Assembly: GCF_024166365.1 (NCBI RefSeq)
Contig: NW_026060237.1
Location: 3,815,501-3,879,500 of the forward strand
From: Elephas maximus indicus
Lineage: Eukaryota > Chordata > Mammalia > Proboscidea > Elephantidae
Direction of reading: 5' to 3'
DNA: 64,000 nucleotides
Part shown: positions 10,531 to 23,109 of the stretch, one piece after another
Layout: each line of letters starts with the position of its first letter
Position numbering within the stretch: position 1 is the stretch's first letter
Notes under the pieces: model-generated
The model's input: the letters and a program-made list of their open reading frames with translations, nothing else
The model's database searches: none
What the model was told of the DNA's origin: nothing
Program-made: the position numbers and the translations under genes

Positions 10531-12388
10531 TTGCAATTGTGAAAGATTGTATGGGGAAAATATTAAACGGCATGATGCATCAAAAGAAGATGGAAGGAGT
10601 ACACAGAGTCATTGTACCAAAAAGAACTTGTTGATGCTCAACCCTTTCATGAAGTACCGTGTGATCAAGAACGGAAGGTGTTGAAGGAAGAAGCCCATGT
10701 TTCACTGGAGGCATTGGTAAAAACAAAAGCAAAAAAACCCAAGACTCCAGGAATAGACAGAATACCAAGTGAGATGTTTCAAAAAATGGACCCAGACCTG
10801 CAACCACTCACTCATTTATGCCAAGAATTTGAAAGATAGTAACCTGGCCAACCAACGGGAAGATATTGATATTTGTGCCCAATCCAGAGCAAGGTGATCC
10901 AATAAAATGCAGAAATTATCAAATAATACCATTACTGTCACACACAAGTAGAATTTTGCTGAAGATCATTTGAAACCAAATGCAGTAATACATCAACAAG
11001 GAACTGCCAGAAATTCAAGCTGGAGACAGAAGAGGACATGGAATGAGGGATATCTTTGCTGATGTCAGATGGATCCTGACTGAAAGCAGAGAATACCTAA
11101 AATGTGTCTACCTGTGCTTTACTGACCATGCAAAGGCATTCAACTGTGTGGATCATAACAAATTATGAATAACATTATGAAGAATGGGTATTCCACAACA
11201 CTTAACTGTTTTTATGAGGAATCTACATAGACCAAGATATAGTCATTCTAATAGAATGAGGGGACACTGCATAGTTTCAAATCAGAAAGGTGACTTAGGG
11301 TTGTATCCTTTCACCATACTTATTCAACCCACATGCTGAACAAAAAATCCATGAAGCTGGACTATACGAAGAAGAAAGGGGCATCAGGATTCGAGGAAGA
11401 CTCACTCACTACCAGCAATATGCAGATGACACAACTTTGCTGGCTGAAAGTGAACAGCACTTGAAACATTTACTCATAATATCAAAGACCACAGCCTTCA
11501 ATATGGATTGCACCTCAATTTAAAGAAAACAAAAACCCTCACAAGCAGACCAGTAAGCAATGTCATGATAGAAGGAGAAAAGATTGAATTTGACAAGGAT
11601 TTCATTTTACTTGGATTCACAATCAATACCCATGGAAGCAGCTGTGAAGAAATCAAAAGAACTGTTGCACCAGGCCAATCTGTTGCAAAAGACCTCCTTA
11701 AAGTGTAAACAAGCAAATATGTCACTTTAAGGTCTAAGGTGCACATGACCCAAGCCATGCTTTTTTCAGTCCCTCATACACATATGAAAGGTGGACAAAG
11801 AATAAAGAAGACTGAACTGATGCATTTGAATTATGTTGTTGGCGAAAAATATTGAATATACTGTGGACCCCTAGAAGAAAGAACAAATCTGTATTGGAAG
11901 AAATAAAACACAGCCAGAATGCTTCTTAGAGGCTAGGATGGTGATACTTTGCCTCACGTACTTACGATATATTGTGAAAGGACCAGTCCTTGAAGAACGA
12001 CATCATATTTGGTAAAGTAGTTGTCATTGTTGTTAGGTGCCATCTAGTCAGTTCCAACTCATAGTGACCCTGTGTAAAACAGAACGAAACACTGCCTGAT
12101 CCTGCCTGGACCTTTCCCATCCTCACAATTGTTGTTATGCTTAAGCCCATTGTTGGAGTCACTGTGTCAGTCTATCTTGCTGGGGTCCTTTCTCTTTTTC
12201 ACAGACCTGTAAAGTAGGTGGTCAGTTAAAAAGAGGAATACCCTCAACAAGATTGGTTGACACAGTTGCTGCAAAAGCAGGCTCAAGCATAACAACAATT
12301 GTGAGGATAACAAAGGCCCAGGCAGTGTTTGTAGGGTCTTTATGAATCAGAACCAACTCTAAGCATCTAACAACAACATTGCAAATGA
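10531..12388 (+). mobile_element. RTE/BovB-type LINE, reverse-transcriptase half, sense (interrupted)
   Basis: Encodes the reverse-transcriptase domain of an RTE ORF2 in broken frames. Position 10612 onward gives VKTKAKKPKTPGIDRIPSEM, about 11110-11165 gives CFTDHAKAFNCVDHN, and about 11424 gives QYADDTTLLAESE, which contains the catalytic YADD. The thumb region follows at 11508-11708. The 3' tail is complete near 12388. A reverse RTE tail interrupts it at 12020-12208. Stops and frameshifts make it inactive. Confidence 0.88.
12020..12208 (-). mobile_element. Truncated RTE tail inserted in the RTE
   Basis: A reverse RTE 3' end (gttgttaggtgccatctagt to cctttctctttttcacagac) sits between two copies of gtaaagtag at about 12011-12019 and 12210-12218. 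The host RTE resumes on the far side. Confidence 0.75.
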
Positions 12389-12595
12389 TACTGCTTACTC
12401 GATTTCCTTTTCTGATCTCTTTTTGTTGCAATACAGAAAACCCAAGTGATTGGTGTGTTGATCTTGTAGCCCGCCACCTTGCTTTATTTTTCTATTTGTT
12501 CTAGCAGATTTGTTGTGAAACCTCCAGGGTTTTATATGCATGTTATGTCATTTCCATACAGTTTTATGTCTTCTTTTCTACATTAGATACATTTT

Positions 12596-12642
12596 TTCTT
12601 TCTTTCTTTCTTTCCTCCCTCCCTCCCTTCCTTTTTTTCTTT
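12596..12642 (+). repeat. (TTTC)n/(TCCC)n microsatellite
   Basis: A pure pyrimidine run of tttc repeats changing to tccc inside the antisense L1 ORF2. It also makes the lysine/arginine-rich end of the adjacent open frame spurious. Confidence 0.85.
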
Positions 12643-14257
12643 AGTCTTAATTTGCTCACTAGGATTTCCAGAACAATATTGAACATAAGTTGTGATAGGG
12701 GCCATCCTTGTCTCATTCTCCTTACAAACGGCAGTCTCTGGACTTTCTTTATTGACTTTGATATTCTCTCTTGGTTTTTCATAGATGCCCTTAATCGCAT
12801 TAATGCCATTTCCCCTCTATTTCTATTTTGTCAAAAGTTTTAATAAGGAAGTGGTGTAGGCTTTTATTAAAATAATTTCCTACATATATTAAGATGATCA
12901 TACGGTGTTTCTTTTTTTTTCGTGTAGTATATTACATTGATTGATGTTCTAATGTTGAACCAGCCTTGGATCCTTGGAATAAATACAATTTGATCATGTT
13001 GTAGTTTTTTGTTGAATGTGCTATTGGATTCTGTTTGGTAAAATTTTGTTGAGAGTTTTTATGTCTATATTTATGAGGGATATTGGTCTATAGTGTTCTT
13101 TTCTGGTGATGTCTTTGGCTTTGGTATCAGAGTCATGCTGGCTTAATAGAATGAGTGAAGAAACACTTCCTTCTGTCCTATATTTAGGAAGATTTTGAGT
13201 AGGATCGATGTCATTTCTTCTCTGAATGTTTGCTAGATTCTCCAGTGAGGCCATCTGGTCATCTGCTTTTTTTTTTTTTTCTGGTTGGGGAGAGCAAGGT
13301 GTTTGATGACAGATTGAATATCCTCTTTTCTTATGGGTTATTGGATATTTTTTATTTGTGTGTGTATGTGCGTTAGTAGCAGTAGGTTATGTTCTAGGTG
13401 TATGCGCATTTCATCTAAGCATTCCAGTTTGTTGAAATGTGACTTTTCATAATATTCTCTTATGTTCCTTTTCATTTATCTGTTGTAATGTCTCTATCTT
13501 CATTTCTTATTTTGGTTATTTGCATCTTCTCAGTTTTTTCCTTTGTCACTTTAGGCAGTGGATTGTCTATTTTATTGAGTCTTGCAAAGAACCAACTTCT
13601 GGTTTCATTGACTCAATTCTTTTCCTATTTTCAAGATCATTTATTTCTCTGAGGATGTATATTATTTTCTTTTTTTCTGATAGTTTGGTATTTTTCTATT
13701 GTTCCTTTTCTACTTCTTCATGGTGGAGAGTTAAACCATTGATTTGGGATCCTCATTCATTCTTAATGTAATCACTCAATGCTAATGATTTCCCTCAGCA
13801 ATTCCTCCACTATGTCCTATAGATTTTGGTATAGTGTATCTTCATTCTTGTTTAATTGTAATTTTTTTAAATATTTCTCCTTTTTTCTTCTATAATCCTT
13901 TGTATCTTTAGTAGTACACTATTAATTTCCTTTTGTCATCCAGCCACTTTACTTCCTGTTTTTGGTTTCTAACTTCATTCTGTTGTAGTCTCAAAAGATG
14001 CTTTGTATGGTTTCAGTCTATGTTTATTAAAGTTTGCTTTGAGCACTAAAATGTAGTCTATATTGGAGAATAATCTTAGTTCATTGGAGAAGAATGTATG
14101 TAGAGTTGCTGTGGGTAGATTGTTCCATAAATGCCTGTTAGGTCCAATTGTTTAATAGTGATAGTTAAGTCTCCTGTTTCTTTATTGATCTGCTTTCTAG
14201 TTCCTTCCATAACAGCAAATGGTGTATTAAAGTTTTCTACTATTGTAACTTTTCATA

Positions 14258-14450
14258 CATTGGTAGCACAATCATTAAGAGCTTGGCTGCTAACCAAAAC
14301 GTTGTCAGGTCAAACATACTCAATAGCTCTGCAAGAGAAAAGACAACCTATTTTATTAAAAATTTAGCCTAGGAAACTCTATGGGGCAGTTCTACTCTGT
14401 CCTGTAGCATAGTTATGAGCTGGGATTGATTCAACTGCACAAAACAACTA
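14258..14450 (+). mobile_element. AfroSINE in LINE-1
   Basis: Forward SINE: 'ttaagagcttggctgctaac' is the A-box region, followed by the body 'actctatggggcagttctac'. Confidence 0.85.
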
Positions 14451-15600
14451 TTATTGCACACCTTCCCATTCTCTGCTCACTTCTGTCAGAGATTGCTTTA
14501 TATATTTTGAGGCTCTTATGTTAGATGCATATTTGTAATTGTTATGTCTTCTTGAATCAACAGTTGTTCTTTTACCTTTTATAATATTAATTTAATGTCT
14601 GATTTTTCAGATATTATCACACCTGTTTTGTTTCGTTTGCTATTTGCATTGACTTTTATTTTTCATGTTTTAGCTTTTAAACTATATATGACCTTGTTTC
14701 TAAGGTGTAGACAGCATAGAGATGTATCATGTTTTTTTTTTTCTTTGTGTGTGTGTGCTTTCTAGTTTTTCAATCCATCCTGCCACTCTCCACCTCTTGA
14801 TAGGAGTATTTATTCTATTTACATTTATGGTGATTATCAACATGGGTGGGTTTACTTCTGACATTTTGTTGTATTTTTTCTTGTTTTAATTTTGGTGAAA
14901 TTTATGGTTTCTTTGTTCTTTACCTTCAGTGCTGATATCTTTATGAATATGGGTTTTTCTTCATTTTATTTATTATTTTCCTGTGAGTCCTGAGACATTC
15001 GTTTGCTTTACTATTTATTTTCAGAAATGATTTCTTTTTATTTACTTTTTTGTGCTTTCCTTGAGATTTGTATTTAGCATCTCACATTTATAACAAACTG
15101 ATGTATCTTTATAACACCTTGAATTCCTTAACATAAAAATATTCTATGTTGCCACTTATCCTCCCTGTTTTTTAGGTGGTATTATCAATTACATCTTTGT
15201 CTCTTCGCTTTCCTGTAACATGAATGTAAATTATTTTATTATTGTATGTATTTAGCTCCTATTTTCTGCATATAGCTTTACCTTAGTTAAGTATTTGCCA
15301 TCCAAATGTGTCTTAGTTGTCATTTTTATACTGACAATGCTTTTGTGTATGTATTCCTTCAGGTTCTCTTTAGTGTCATTACTTTTGTTGTGGAAGAGTC
15401 CTTTTAGTGTTTCTTGTAGGGCTGATCTGGTGCTAACAAATTCCCTTAATTTTTGCTTATCTGAGAATGCCTTAATTTCTCCCTTGTTTCTGAATGATAT
15501 TTTTGCTGTGTATATTATTCTTGCCATTTTTTTTTCTTTCTGCACTTTAAATATGTCATCCATTACTTTCTTGCTTCTGTGGTTTCTGAAGATATAACTA

Positions 15601-15743
15601 AAACTAATTGCCACTGAGTCAATTTAGACTCATAGTGACCCTACAGGACAGAGTAGAACTGTCCCATAGGGATCCTAAGGAGCAAATGGTACATCTCAAC
15701 TGCCAACTTTTGGACAGCGAAGCACTGTGCCATCAGGGTTCCT
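15601..15743 (-). mobile_element. AfroSINE in LINE-1 ORF1
   Basis: Reverse SINE body (tgagtcaatttagactcata, then agagtagaactgtcccatag) ending at 'catcagggttcc'. It abuts the L1 ORF1 coding relic. Confidence 0.85.
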
Positions 15744-16500
15744 TATGAAGATAAGTCAACACTTACTTGGGACAACTTGTATATAGCAGTTCTCTTTTCT
15801 CGTTCTCTCCAAATTTTCTCTTTGTTCTTGGTTCTCAGGAGTTAGATTATGAAATGCCTTGGTGAATTTTTTTTAGATTTTATTTTTCATGTAGTTCACT
15901 GAGCTTCTTGGAGATTATATTTCCTTTCTTTTGTCATGTTTGGGAAGTATCCTACCACTATGTCTTCAAAATTTCTTACTGACCCTCTCACTCTCGTCTC
16001 CGCCTGGCACCCTTAAAATGCATAAGTTATTTTTCTTGATGGTCTCTCACATCTCTCTTAGGCTTTGTTTTCCTTCATTCACCCACTTTTTTTTTCCTGT
16101 TGCTCTTTAGGCTAAGCTTTCTCAAAGTTCTGCCTTTATGTTCACTGGAAGTCTCTGTCATTGCAATTCTACTTTTGTGTCCTTCCATTTTGCAGATCAT
16201 CTCTTTTGTTCTTGAGCTGTAATATTTGTATATATAGAGTACTTTTTTCAGTTTTCTATCTTATTAAAGTTCTATTTTTTGTATTGTTTTTCTAATTTCT
16301 TTTAGATCTTTTTCTGTACTTCTCAGTATCTCTTTGAACATACGTAATACTAACAATAAAATCCTTGTTGAGTATTTCCGTTATATGACCTTTCTCAGGG
16401 ACAATTTATTTCCTCTTATTTTGTTCATTGAATCAGCTATGGTTTCCTGTCTCAACGTATGCTTTCTAACTGACTGTTGTATTTTAGACATTAAGAATTA

Positions 16501-18300
16501 CTAATTTATTTAATATTTCATTTGTTTGATTAATGGACCAGGACAGTGGCTTTTCCCCCTTCTCTTTATGTTGCCCTTCTTCCTCATTGTTTCCTCTGGT
16601 GGTTCAAAGAAACTTTCATCTTAGCCGTGGTTACTCTGCCAAACTGTTCCAAGACAGCTTGTTCATATGTCTTGGATGCAATTATGTAAACACTACCTCT
16701 TTGTTTTTTGAGCTGACAGTTCTACTCCTCTGTATTGCATTTTGTTCTTGGTAAGCTGTCAGGTGACTGGTAGGTGTTTTGTAGTCTTTCTCTGTTGTAT
16801 CAGAAGGCCGGTGGTAGTGGATTTCCCCATGTACTAGCCAGGGGAATAGTTTTTATTCTTCTATATCACAGCTGGAATGGCACATTTCTTTCATCAGTTC
16901 TAGGGAGGTGTGTGGCTATGTCACCTGTCATCTCTATGTCAGGGCAAATTGTCAGCTTACTCTGGTCTATGCTACATGCCAGGAAAGGTATCAGATGTGT
17001 CTGGAGTTTTTTGGATTTTCTGTTGTGCTGGAAGGGGTAAGGGTGGAGTTTCTCCTGAAATTATACCCGAGATTTGCTTAAGGGACTGGAAGTGCCAATT
17101 GGCTGGGTGTGGCATTCAGTCACATGTGTGTGAGGTGAATTGATTTAGGCTCTACAGAAAGGCTAAAGCATAGAGCTAGGAACCCTTCTCACCATAGGCT
17201 GTGTGGTGATGGGGGCAGTGCCCTTCAGAGGGTAACTTGTTGTGGGACCCTACCATGTGAATCAGTACTACTGGCTGTCATGGCAGTGCTGCCAGTGGCA
17301 GATCCTTGGCTCTTTGGGCTGCATTGCATGTGGTAGAGGCATGGCTTAAGAGGAGGCAATGCTTGAGGATGGTGGGTAAAACTTCCATCCCTGGGGTCAA
17401 GGACCCTGATTCACTTTTATGGTAGTAGGTAAGGGGGTACTAGGATTTGCCTGAAGAGTTGCTGTCCTATTGCTGGTAAGTGATCCCAAGTACTAATCCT
17501 GGACTCTCCTACCAATACCTTCAACTCATATTTTGGAGTGTACACCCTTATTGTTGCTCCTATCCTGCTTCCCTCCTTAGGGGTACACTCTCTGCCATTC
17601 CTACCACCTGCTCATGTATTTTACCCAGGCCATTCCACACCACTTTACTCTGCCTGTATTTTCCTGGAGTTCCTGGAACTCAATTCTATGCTGCATTGAA
17701 GCATTGTTCTCTGTCAGGTCTGGCCAACTGCAGTGTATGCCTTTCCCATCTTGTTAATCATTTTCATGTCTGCTTATTCAGTATGTAGGTCTCAGTCTCA
17801 GTCTTCCATTTTGCTCCTGCCCTGGGTATTGTTTCATTTGGAGATGCCACCAACAGCCTTCTTAAAATGGCCATACTAGCTGGGTTGGTGAGTAGAGCGT
17901 GGAAGTTCTACAAATATCCTTCCCATTGTCCCTGCTACCACTCTCTCCTAATTTTATAATCAGGCTAGTTCTCCAGCCCTTCCTTGGAGAGAGTTCTGAG
18001 ATCGCCGAATGCATCAATCTTGTTTTTTCCTCTCATTGTCCTAGAGGGGAGTGAGTATACTATATTAATGCTGCCTGCTCACTGGAATTCCTCTTTCTGA
18101 GTGTTCTGATGTCACCTTTTCTTTATTCAGCATCTACTTCATTGCCATAAATTTTGACTTTCTTTCAGGTTTCTGACAAATTGCTTCTAACAGTTTGTTT
18201 CTTTCTTAGAATTTTTGTTCAGAAAGGAATGTGAAGCACTTATGCTAACTCCTCCTCACTTAAATTGAACTGATAGTTCTCAGATGTGGGAGGTATTCAG
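16501..18300 (-). mobile_element. Probable LINE-1 5' UTR region, otherwise unassigned
   Basis: This follows the ORF1 N-terminal part of the antisense L1 and is GC-richer than it, with the open but unrecognisable frames typical of L1 5' UTRs. Assignment rests on position only. I see no SINE in it, no tandem structure and no splice-framed coding exon. Confidence 0.4.
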
Positions 18301-18334
18301 CATGCATATTCTTTTAGAGAGGAGGTCAAGGTTA

Positions 18335-19445
18335 AAAGGCTTATAGGTAGTCTATGAGCAAGAACCTGTGGGACTGAAGGAAGAAGCTGAAGCTACACTG
18401 CAGGTGTTGGTGAAAAACACAGGAACTGACAGAATACCCATGGAGATGCTTCAACAAATGAATGTGGTACTGGAAGTGCTCACAGCAACCTGGCCAATCT
18501 ACGGGAAGAGATCCATATTTGATACCATTCTAAAGAAAGGAGATCCAACAGAGTGCAGAAATTATCAAACAATACCATTAATATCACATGCAGGTAAAAT
18601 TTTGCTGAAGATAATTTAAAAATGATTATAGCAGTATATCAATAGGGAACTTCCATAAATTCAAGGTGGATTCAGAAGAGGACACATAAAAACTGTTATC
18701 ATTGCTGATGTCAGATGGGTCATGGCTGAAAGCAGAGAATACAGAAAAGATATCTACATGTGTTTTATTGACTATGCAAAGGCATTCAATTTTGTGGATC
18801 ATCACAAATTATGGATCACATTGTGAAATATGGGGATTTTAGAATGCTTAATTTTGATGATATGGAACCTGTACATAGACCACAAATCAGTTGCTCATGC
18901 AGAACAAGGGAATACTGTGTGGTTTAAAATCAGGAAATGTATTCATCGGGGTTGTATCCTTTTACTATACATACTCAATTTATATGCTGATCAAATAATG
19001 TGAGAAGCTGGACTATCTCAAGAAAAATGTGCCATCAGGATTGCAGGAAGACTCATTAATAATCTGAGAGAGGCAGATGATACAACATAGCTTATTGAAG
19101 GCGAAGTGGGATTGAGGCACTTACTGATAAAAATCAAAGATTACAGCCTTCAGTATGAATTACACCGCAACATATAGAAGAGAAAAATCCTTACAACTGG
19201 GCTAACAAGCAACATCATAATAAATGGAGAAAAGGTGGAAGTTGTCAAGGATTTCATTTTACTTGGTTACACCATCAGTGCCAGCAGTCAGTAAATGAAA
19301 TGATGTATTTCACTGGGCAAATCTTCTGCATAAAGACCTCTTTAAAGTGTTGAAGAGCAAAGACGTTACTTTTTGGAGTAAGGTGCACTTGATCCAAGCC
19401 ATGATGTTTTCAATTGTCATCCATATCCTAACATAAAGTGGGGCA
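18335..19445 (+). mobile_element. RTE LINE reverse-transcriptase fragment, sense
   Basis: Parallels 10640-11760. Positions 18368-18619 encode a phrase like NTGTDRIPMEMLQQMN, then TILKKGDPTECRNY. The RT phrase CFIDYAKAFNFVDHH is at about 18760. The thumb region ends near 19440. The catalytic YADD region at about 19070 is damaged. 5' and 3' ends are absent. Confidence 0.85.
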
Positions 19446-20775
19446 CAATGTTACAACCTCCATATGCAAGGAGAAAGAAGGTTAGGGTTCAAGGAATCAT
19501 GAGCCTACAATCATATTTTAGTAAGAGATACATCATGTGTCTTAAAGCCAGGAAGCTGACGTCACATACTATTTAACAGAAGATCAGGGTTCATAAAGCC
19601 CTGGTCTGATTCAGATAGTGCTAAGAATTGTGTTACGGTTGCTATATGCAGGTAAGTAGCAACCACGTTCATGGCCAAAAACAGATTAGGGTTCATAAAT
19701 CTAACAGCCTACATCCATATTCTAGTAAAAACAGCCCATGGTTCTCATGGCCAGGGAGCTAGAATCCATATCCTGTGAAATGTAAAGACAGAGTTTAAAG
19801 AATACAACTCTGAGTAAAAATCTGAAACTGGATCTGAGTGTTAAAGAGGCCATGGTTGTTAGAGTCAAGAAACTAATATGTTGGGAGCTGAAGGTCAGGG
19901 TTCACTGAGCCAGAAAAATGCATCCGTAGCCAAGTGAAACAGGGGGCAGAGTACAGCCAGGTAGACAGTATTCATATTCATGATTGAAGACGGTCAGAGT
20001 TCATATGAAAGGAAATTTGCATTAATACCTACTTTAAAAAAAGACACATGCCTTGTGAGGGCTGGAAATTAGCATCTATATCTAGAGAAACATGAAGGCA
20101 GGATTCATAGAGAAGAACCTTAATGTATGTACTAGTGAGAAAAAGGTCATTTTTAACAAAGCTAAAAAAGGAACATCCATAGCCTTAAAATAATATCTAT
20201 GTCTTTACTAAGATATTGACATAATAGTAAGGATTATGCCATGATTGTTACAAAAAGGAAGTTAGCAACCATATCCAAAGGAAGAAAGAACAACAAAAAA
20301 GATCAGGTTTCATAGAGCCAGGAGCTTGACCCATATCCTGGTAATGATTTAGTCAAAGGCGGTACGGTTAGAAAGCTAGCATCCTATTCAAGTAGACAAG
20401 AGGTCAGGGTTCATAGAGCTTGATACATTCACACATTTTTTCATAAGAAATACGACGTGAGTATTACAGCCAGAATCTGCTAATAGAGAAGTTCATGTTT
20501 CATAGAAACAAGAGACTAAATCAACACCCTATGAAGTAATGGGGCATGGTTGTTACAGAGCCATGCCCCATAGGCACCTATATTAAAGAGAGGGAAGGGA
20601 AGGGTTCTTTTATCAAAGTTGATATCGATATCCTGTTGAGAATTAGGCCTTGGATTTCAGCCAGGAATCCAGCACCACTATACAAGGGATAAGGAAATCA
20701 TGCTACATCTTGGTAAGAACTAGGAATGGTGCTTTCAGCCAGTAGGTTAACATTCATATTCAAGGGAGAGGAAGT
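19446..20775 (+). repeat. Highly diverged tandem repeat (period roughly 60-130 bp)
   Basis: Two phrases alternate through the whole interval: 'ggtcagggttcatagagc' and 'gccagg-agctaacatccatatcctagtaag'. I count at least ten diverged occurrences, for example 19500, 19549, 19700, 19753, 19909, 20058, 20250, 20302, 20375 and 20660. The copies share consensus words but differ by many substitutions and indels. There is no open frame. Strand is arbitrary. Confidence 0.65.
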
Positions 20776-20794
20776 CATTGTACGTGGAACAACT

Positions 20795-21003
20795 ACTGAC
20801 CAGTTGCCATCGTGTTGAATCTGACTCATAGCAACCCCAGATATTGCAGAGTAGTAATGTACTCCACAGGTTTTTTGGTTTTCTAAGTCTATGCCCTTTG
20901 GGAAGTAGATAGCCAGAACTTTCCCTTGAGGGGCCTCTATCTGGACTCAAACTGTCAATCTTTCTGTGAGCACTCATATGTTTAGTGGTTTGGGCCACCC
21001 AGA
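20795..21003 (-). mobile_element. AfroSINE
   Basis: Reverse SINE starting 'agttgccatcgtgttgaatc' and ending at 'gtggtttgggccaccc'. It lies at the right edge of the decayed tandem repeat. Confidence 0.8.
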
Positions 21004-21170
21004 AGATAGTGTCATAATTTAAGGAGTGAGGATGTTAAGATTAACAGATCCAATGGCTGGCAGAGCCACTGTGGAAAAGGGTCTGAGCATTTCTCAAAGC
21101 AATGATTGTGCTACCACCACACCAGCAGACAAGTGCAGCTCTGGGCTTTTACCAAGAGCTGGAGCTCTCT
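21004..21170. other. Unassigned spacer
   Basis: It may hold one more degraded copy of the tandem repeat. No coding or RNA signal seen. Confidence 0.3.
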
Positions 21171-22075
21171 TTTTTTTTTTTTCTTATTAAGGGCAGGTTA
21201 ATTCTATTCATTTGTTTATTTAGTTATTTTTTTATAATTTTTACTGTGCTTTAAGTGAAAGTTTACAAGTCAAGTCAGTCTGTCACGTATAAGCTTATAT
21301 ACACCTTACTACATACTCCCACTTACTCTCCCCCTAATGAGTCAGCCCACTCCCTCCTTCCAGTCTTTCTTTTCATGATGGTTTTCCAGTTTCTAAACCT
21401 CTCTACCCTCCCATCTCCCCTCCAGACAGGAGATGCCAACACAGTCTCAAGTGTCCACCTGATACAAGTAGCTCATGCTTCATCAGCATCTCTCTCCAAC
21501 CCATTGTCCAGTCCCTTCCATGTCTGATGAGTTGTCTTCGGCGATGGTTCCTGTCCTGGGCCAACAGAAGGTCTGGGGGCCATGACCACCAGAGTCCTTC
21601 TAGTCTCAGACCATTAAGTCTGGTATTATGAGAATTTGGGGTCTGCATCCCACTGCTCTTCTGCTCCCTCAGGGGTTCTCTGTTGTGCTCCCTGTCAGGG
21701 CACTCATCAGTTGTGGCCGGGCACCATCTAGTTCTTCTGGTCTCAGGATGATGTAAGTCTCTGGTTCATGTGCCCTTTCTGTCTCTTGGGCTCATAGTTA
21801 TCATGTGACCTTGGTGTTCTTCATTCTCCTTTGGTCCAGGTGGGTTGAGACCGATGTATCTTAGATGGCCGCTTGTTAGCATTTAAGACCCCAGATGCCA
21901 CACTTCAAAGTGGGATGCAGAATGTTTTCATGATAGAATTATTTTGCCAATTGACGTAGAAGTCCCCTTAAGCCATAGTCCGCAAACCCTCACCCTTGTG
22001 GAGCTGTCTTTTTGCACAAGTCCCCCTGCAAAAGTGTAATAGCAGCCTAATTTGTAAGAGCTAGAATTCGGATAC
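21171..22075 (-). mobile_element. LINE-1 3' UTR, antisense, with T-run
   Basis: It begins with a T-run at 21171-21182 (the A-tail in reverse) and the complement of the same 3' end as 3148-3535. It extends much further, through 'ttagcatttaagaccccaga' and 'agaattattttgccaattga'. The right end is an estimate. Confidence 0.75.
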
Positions 22076-22640
22076 TAAGCTTACCGTGCTTGAACCACAC
22101 CAAGGACGTTTCTTAGTGCAAAAAGGTGGTGGACGGCAGGAGTTCTACACTGGACACCCAGGAGGGATCCCCAGAGAGGCAGAATGACTGCCCAGAAGAA
22201 GGTGACCAGGAAGGGTAAACCGTCCACCTACTTTACATACTGTAGGATTCCTTTGCATCAGATTGTCCAAAGGGCAACGCTGGGTAAATGCGGAGGAGCT
22301 CTGTGGTGGCCAGGCCTCAGCTCAGGAGCACTGGGTGTGCAGATGGAAGGGTGAAGGGTGGACTGCTTGGGGACACCATCATGGCCAATACCTTGTGGGT
22401 ATGGCTTCCCACATCCCTGTTCTGACACTGTGTTAGAAGGGGTCTCTAGACTTTACCCTGGGACAAAGGCAGTGATCAGGTCATGGGATGTGTTCTTGTC
22501 ATTTCTCAGGAGGGCAGGGGTACTCACAATGGGATTCAGAAGAGAGAGACAAAATGAAAACAAAGTCAAAATCATCGTGGAAATAAGATGCGTATGTTTT
22601 CCTGAGTATTCTCGCCAACGCTGCCTGGAAATCCTGGGTG
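22076..22640. other. Unassigned interval upstream of the PCED1B-like copy
   Basis: Moderate GC and no repeat signature that I recognise. The long open frame that starts at 22358 continues into the GC-rich leader, has no recognisable domain, and is best explained by low stop density. Confidence 0.4.
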
Positions 22641-23109
22641 TGGATCCACCACCAGCTGGGCCACGGCCCTGGAAGTGGTCTGGTTCTCCCAGTGGACAGA
22701 CGTTGTCCCAGTGCCTGGAGCACAGGTGGTGGCTGAGGCGGGAACAACCCATATCTATTCAGACCAACAGCATCAGTCTCAGCACCGATGCCCTCCACCA
22801 GGGGGAGCCAACCCGGGTACGGGGGCAGGGCCATGGGTTCAGAGGTCACACCGTGGGCCGAAGGATTGGCGAGACGGCTTTCAGGGCCCCGGACGCTGCC
22901 CCCTTTCTCCGCCCGGTCCAGGCCCAGGCCAGTCCAGCTGCATTAAACAGCCCCCCGTCTGCCCGCCCGGCCGTCCCCACAACCGCCAACCAGCCAGCCA
23001 GCCAGCCTTCTCTCCGTCTCTGGCAGCAGCCGCTCAGCCCTTGGTCCAGAGCTCTTTCGGGACCCGCCCTGAGGGAAGGCAGGAGCTAGGCCACCTTCGC
23101 CCAGCCACC

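Larger units (their letters stand above)
12389..16500 (-). mobile_element. LINE-1, ORF2 reverse transcriptase through ORF1, antisense
   Basis: A 3'-truncated L1 on the minus strand. Positions 12564-12809 encode the reverse-transcriptase phrase RMRQGWPLSQLMFNIVLEIL; 13021-13254 encode [19 protein letters not shown]. About 13.9-14.7 kb holds the endonuclease half. Positions 15252-15614 encode the ORF1 C-terminus (FRNKGEIKAFSDKQKLREF). The remainder to 16.5 kb is the ORF1 N-terminal coiled-coil part. Two AfroSINEs interrupt it. It contains frameshifts throughout. Confidence 0.88.

Noticed and set aside
16774-17143. Overlapping 77-88 codon frames in the 16.5-18.3 kb interval
   Set aside because: They overlap each other in different frames within a probable L1 5' UTR and have no recognisable motifs.
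22358-23089. 243-codon frame upstream of the PCED1B-like start
   Set aside because: It runs through GC-rich, proline-rich leader sequence in a different frame from the PCED1B homology and has no recognisable domain. Low stop density in GC-rich DNA explains it.
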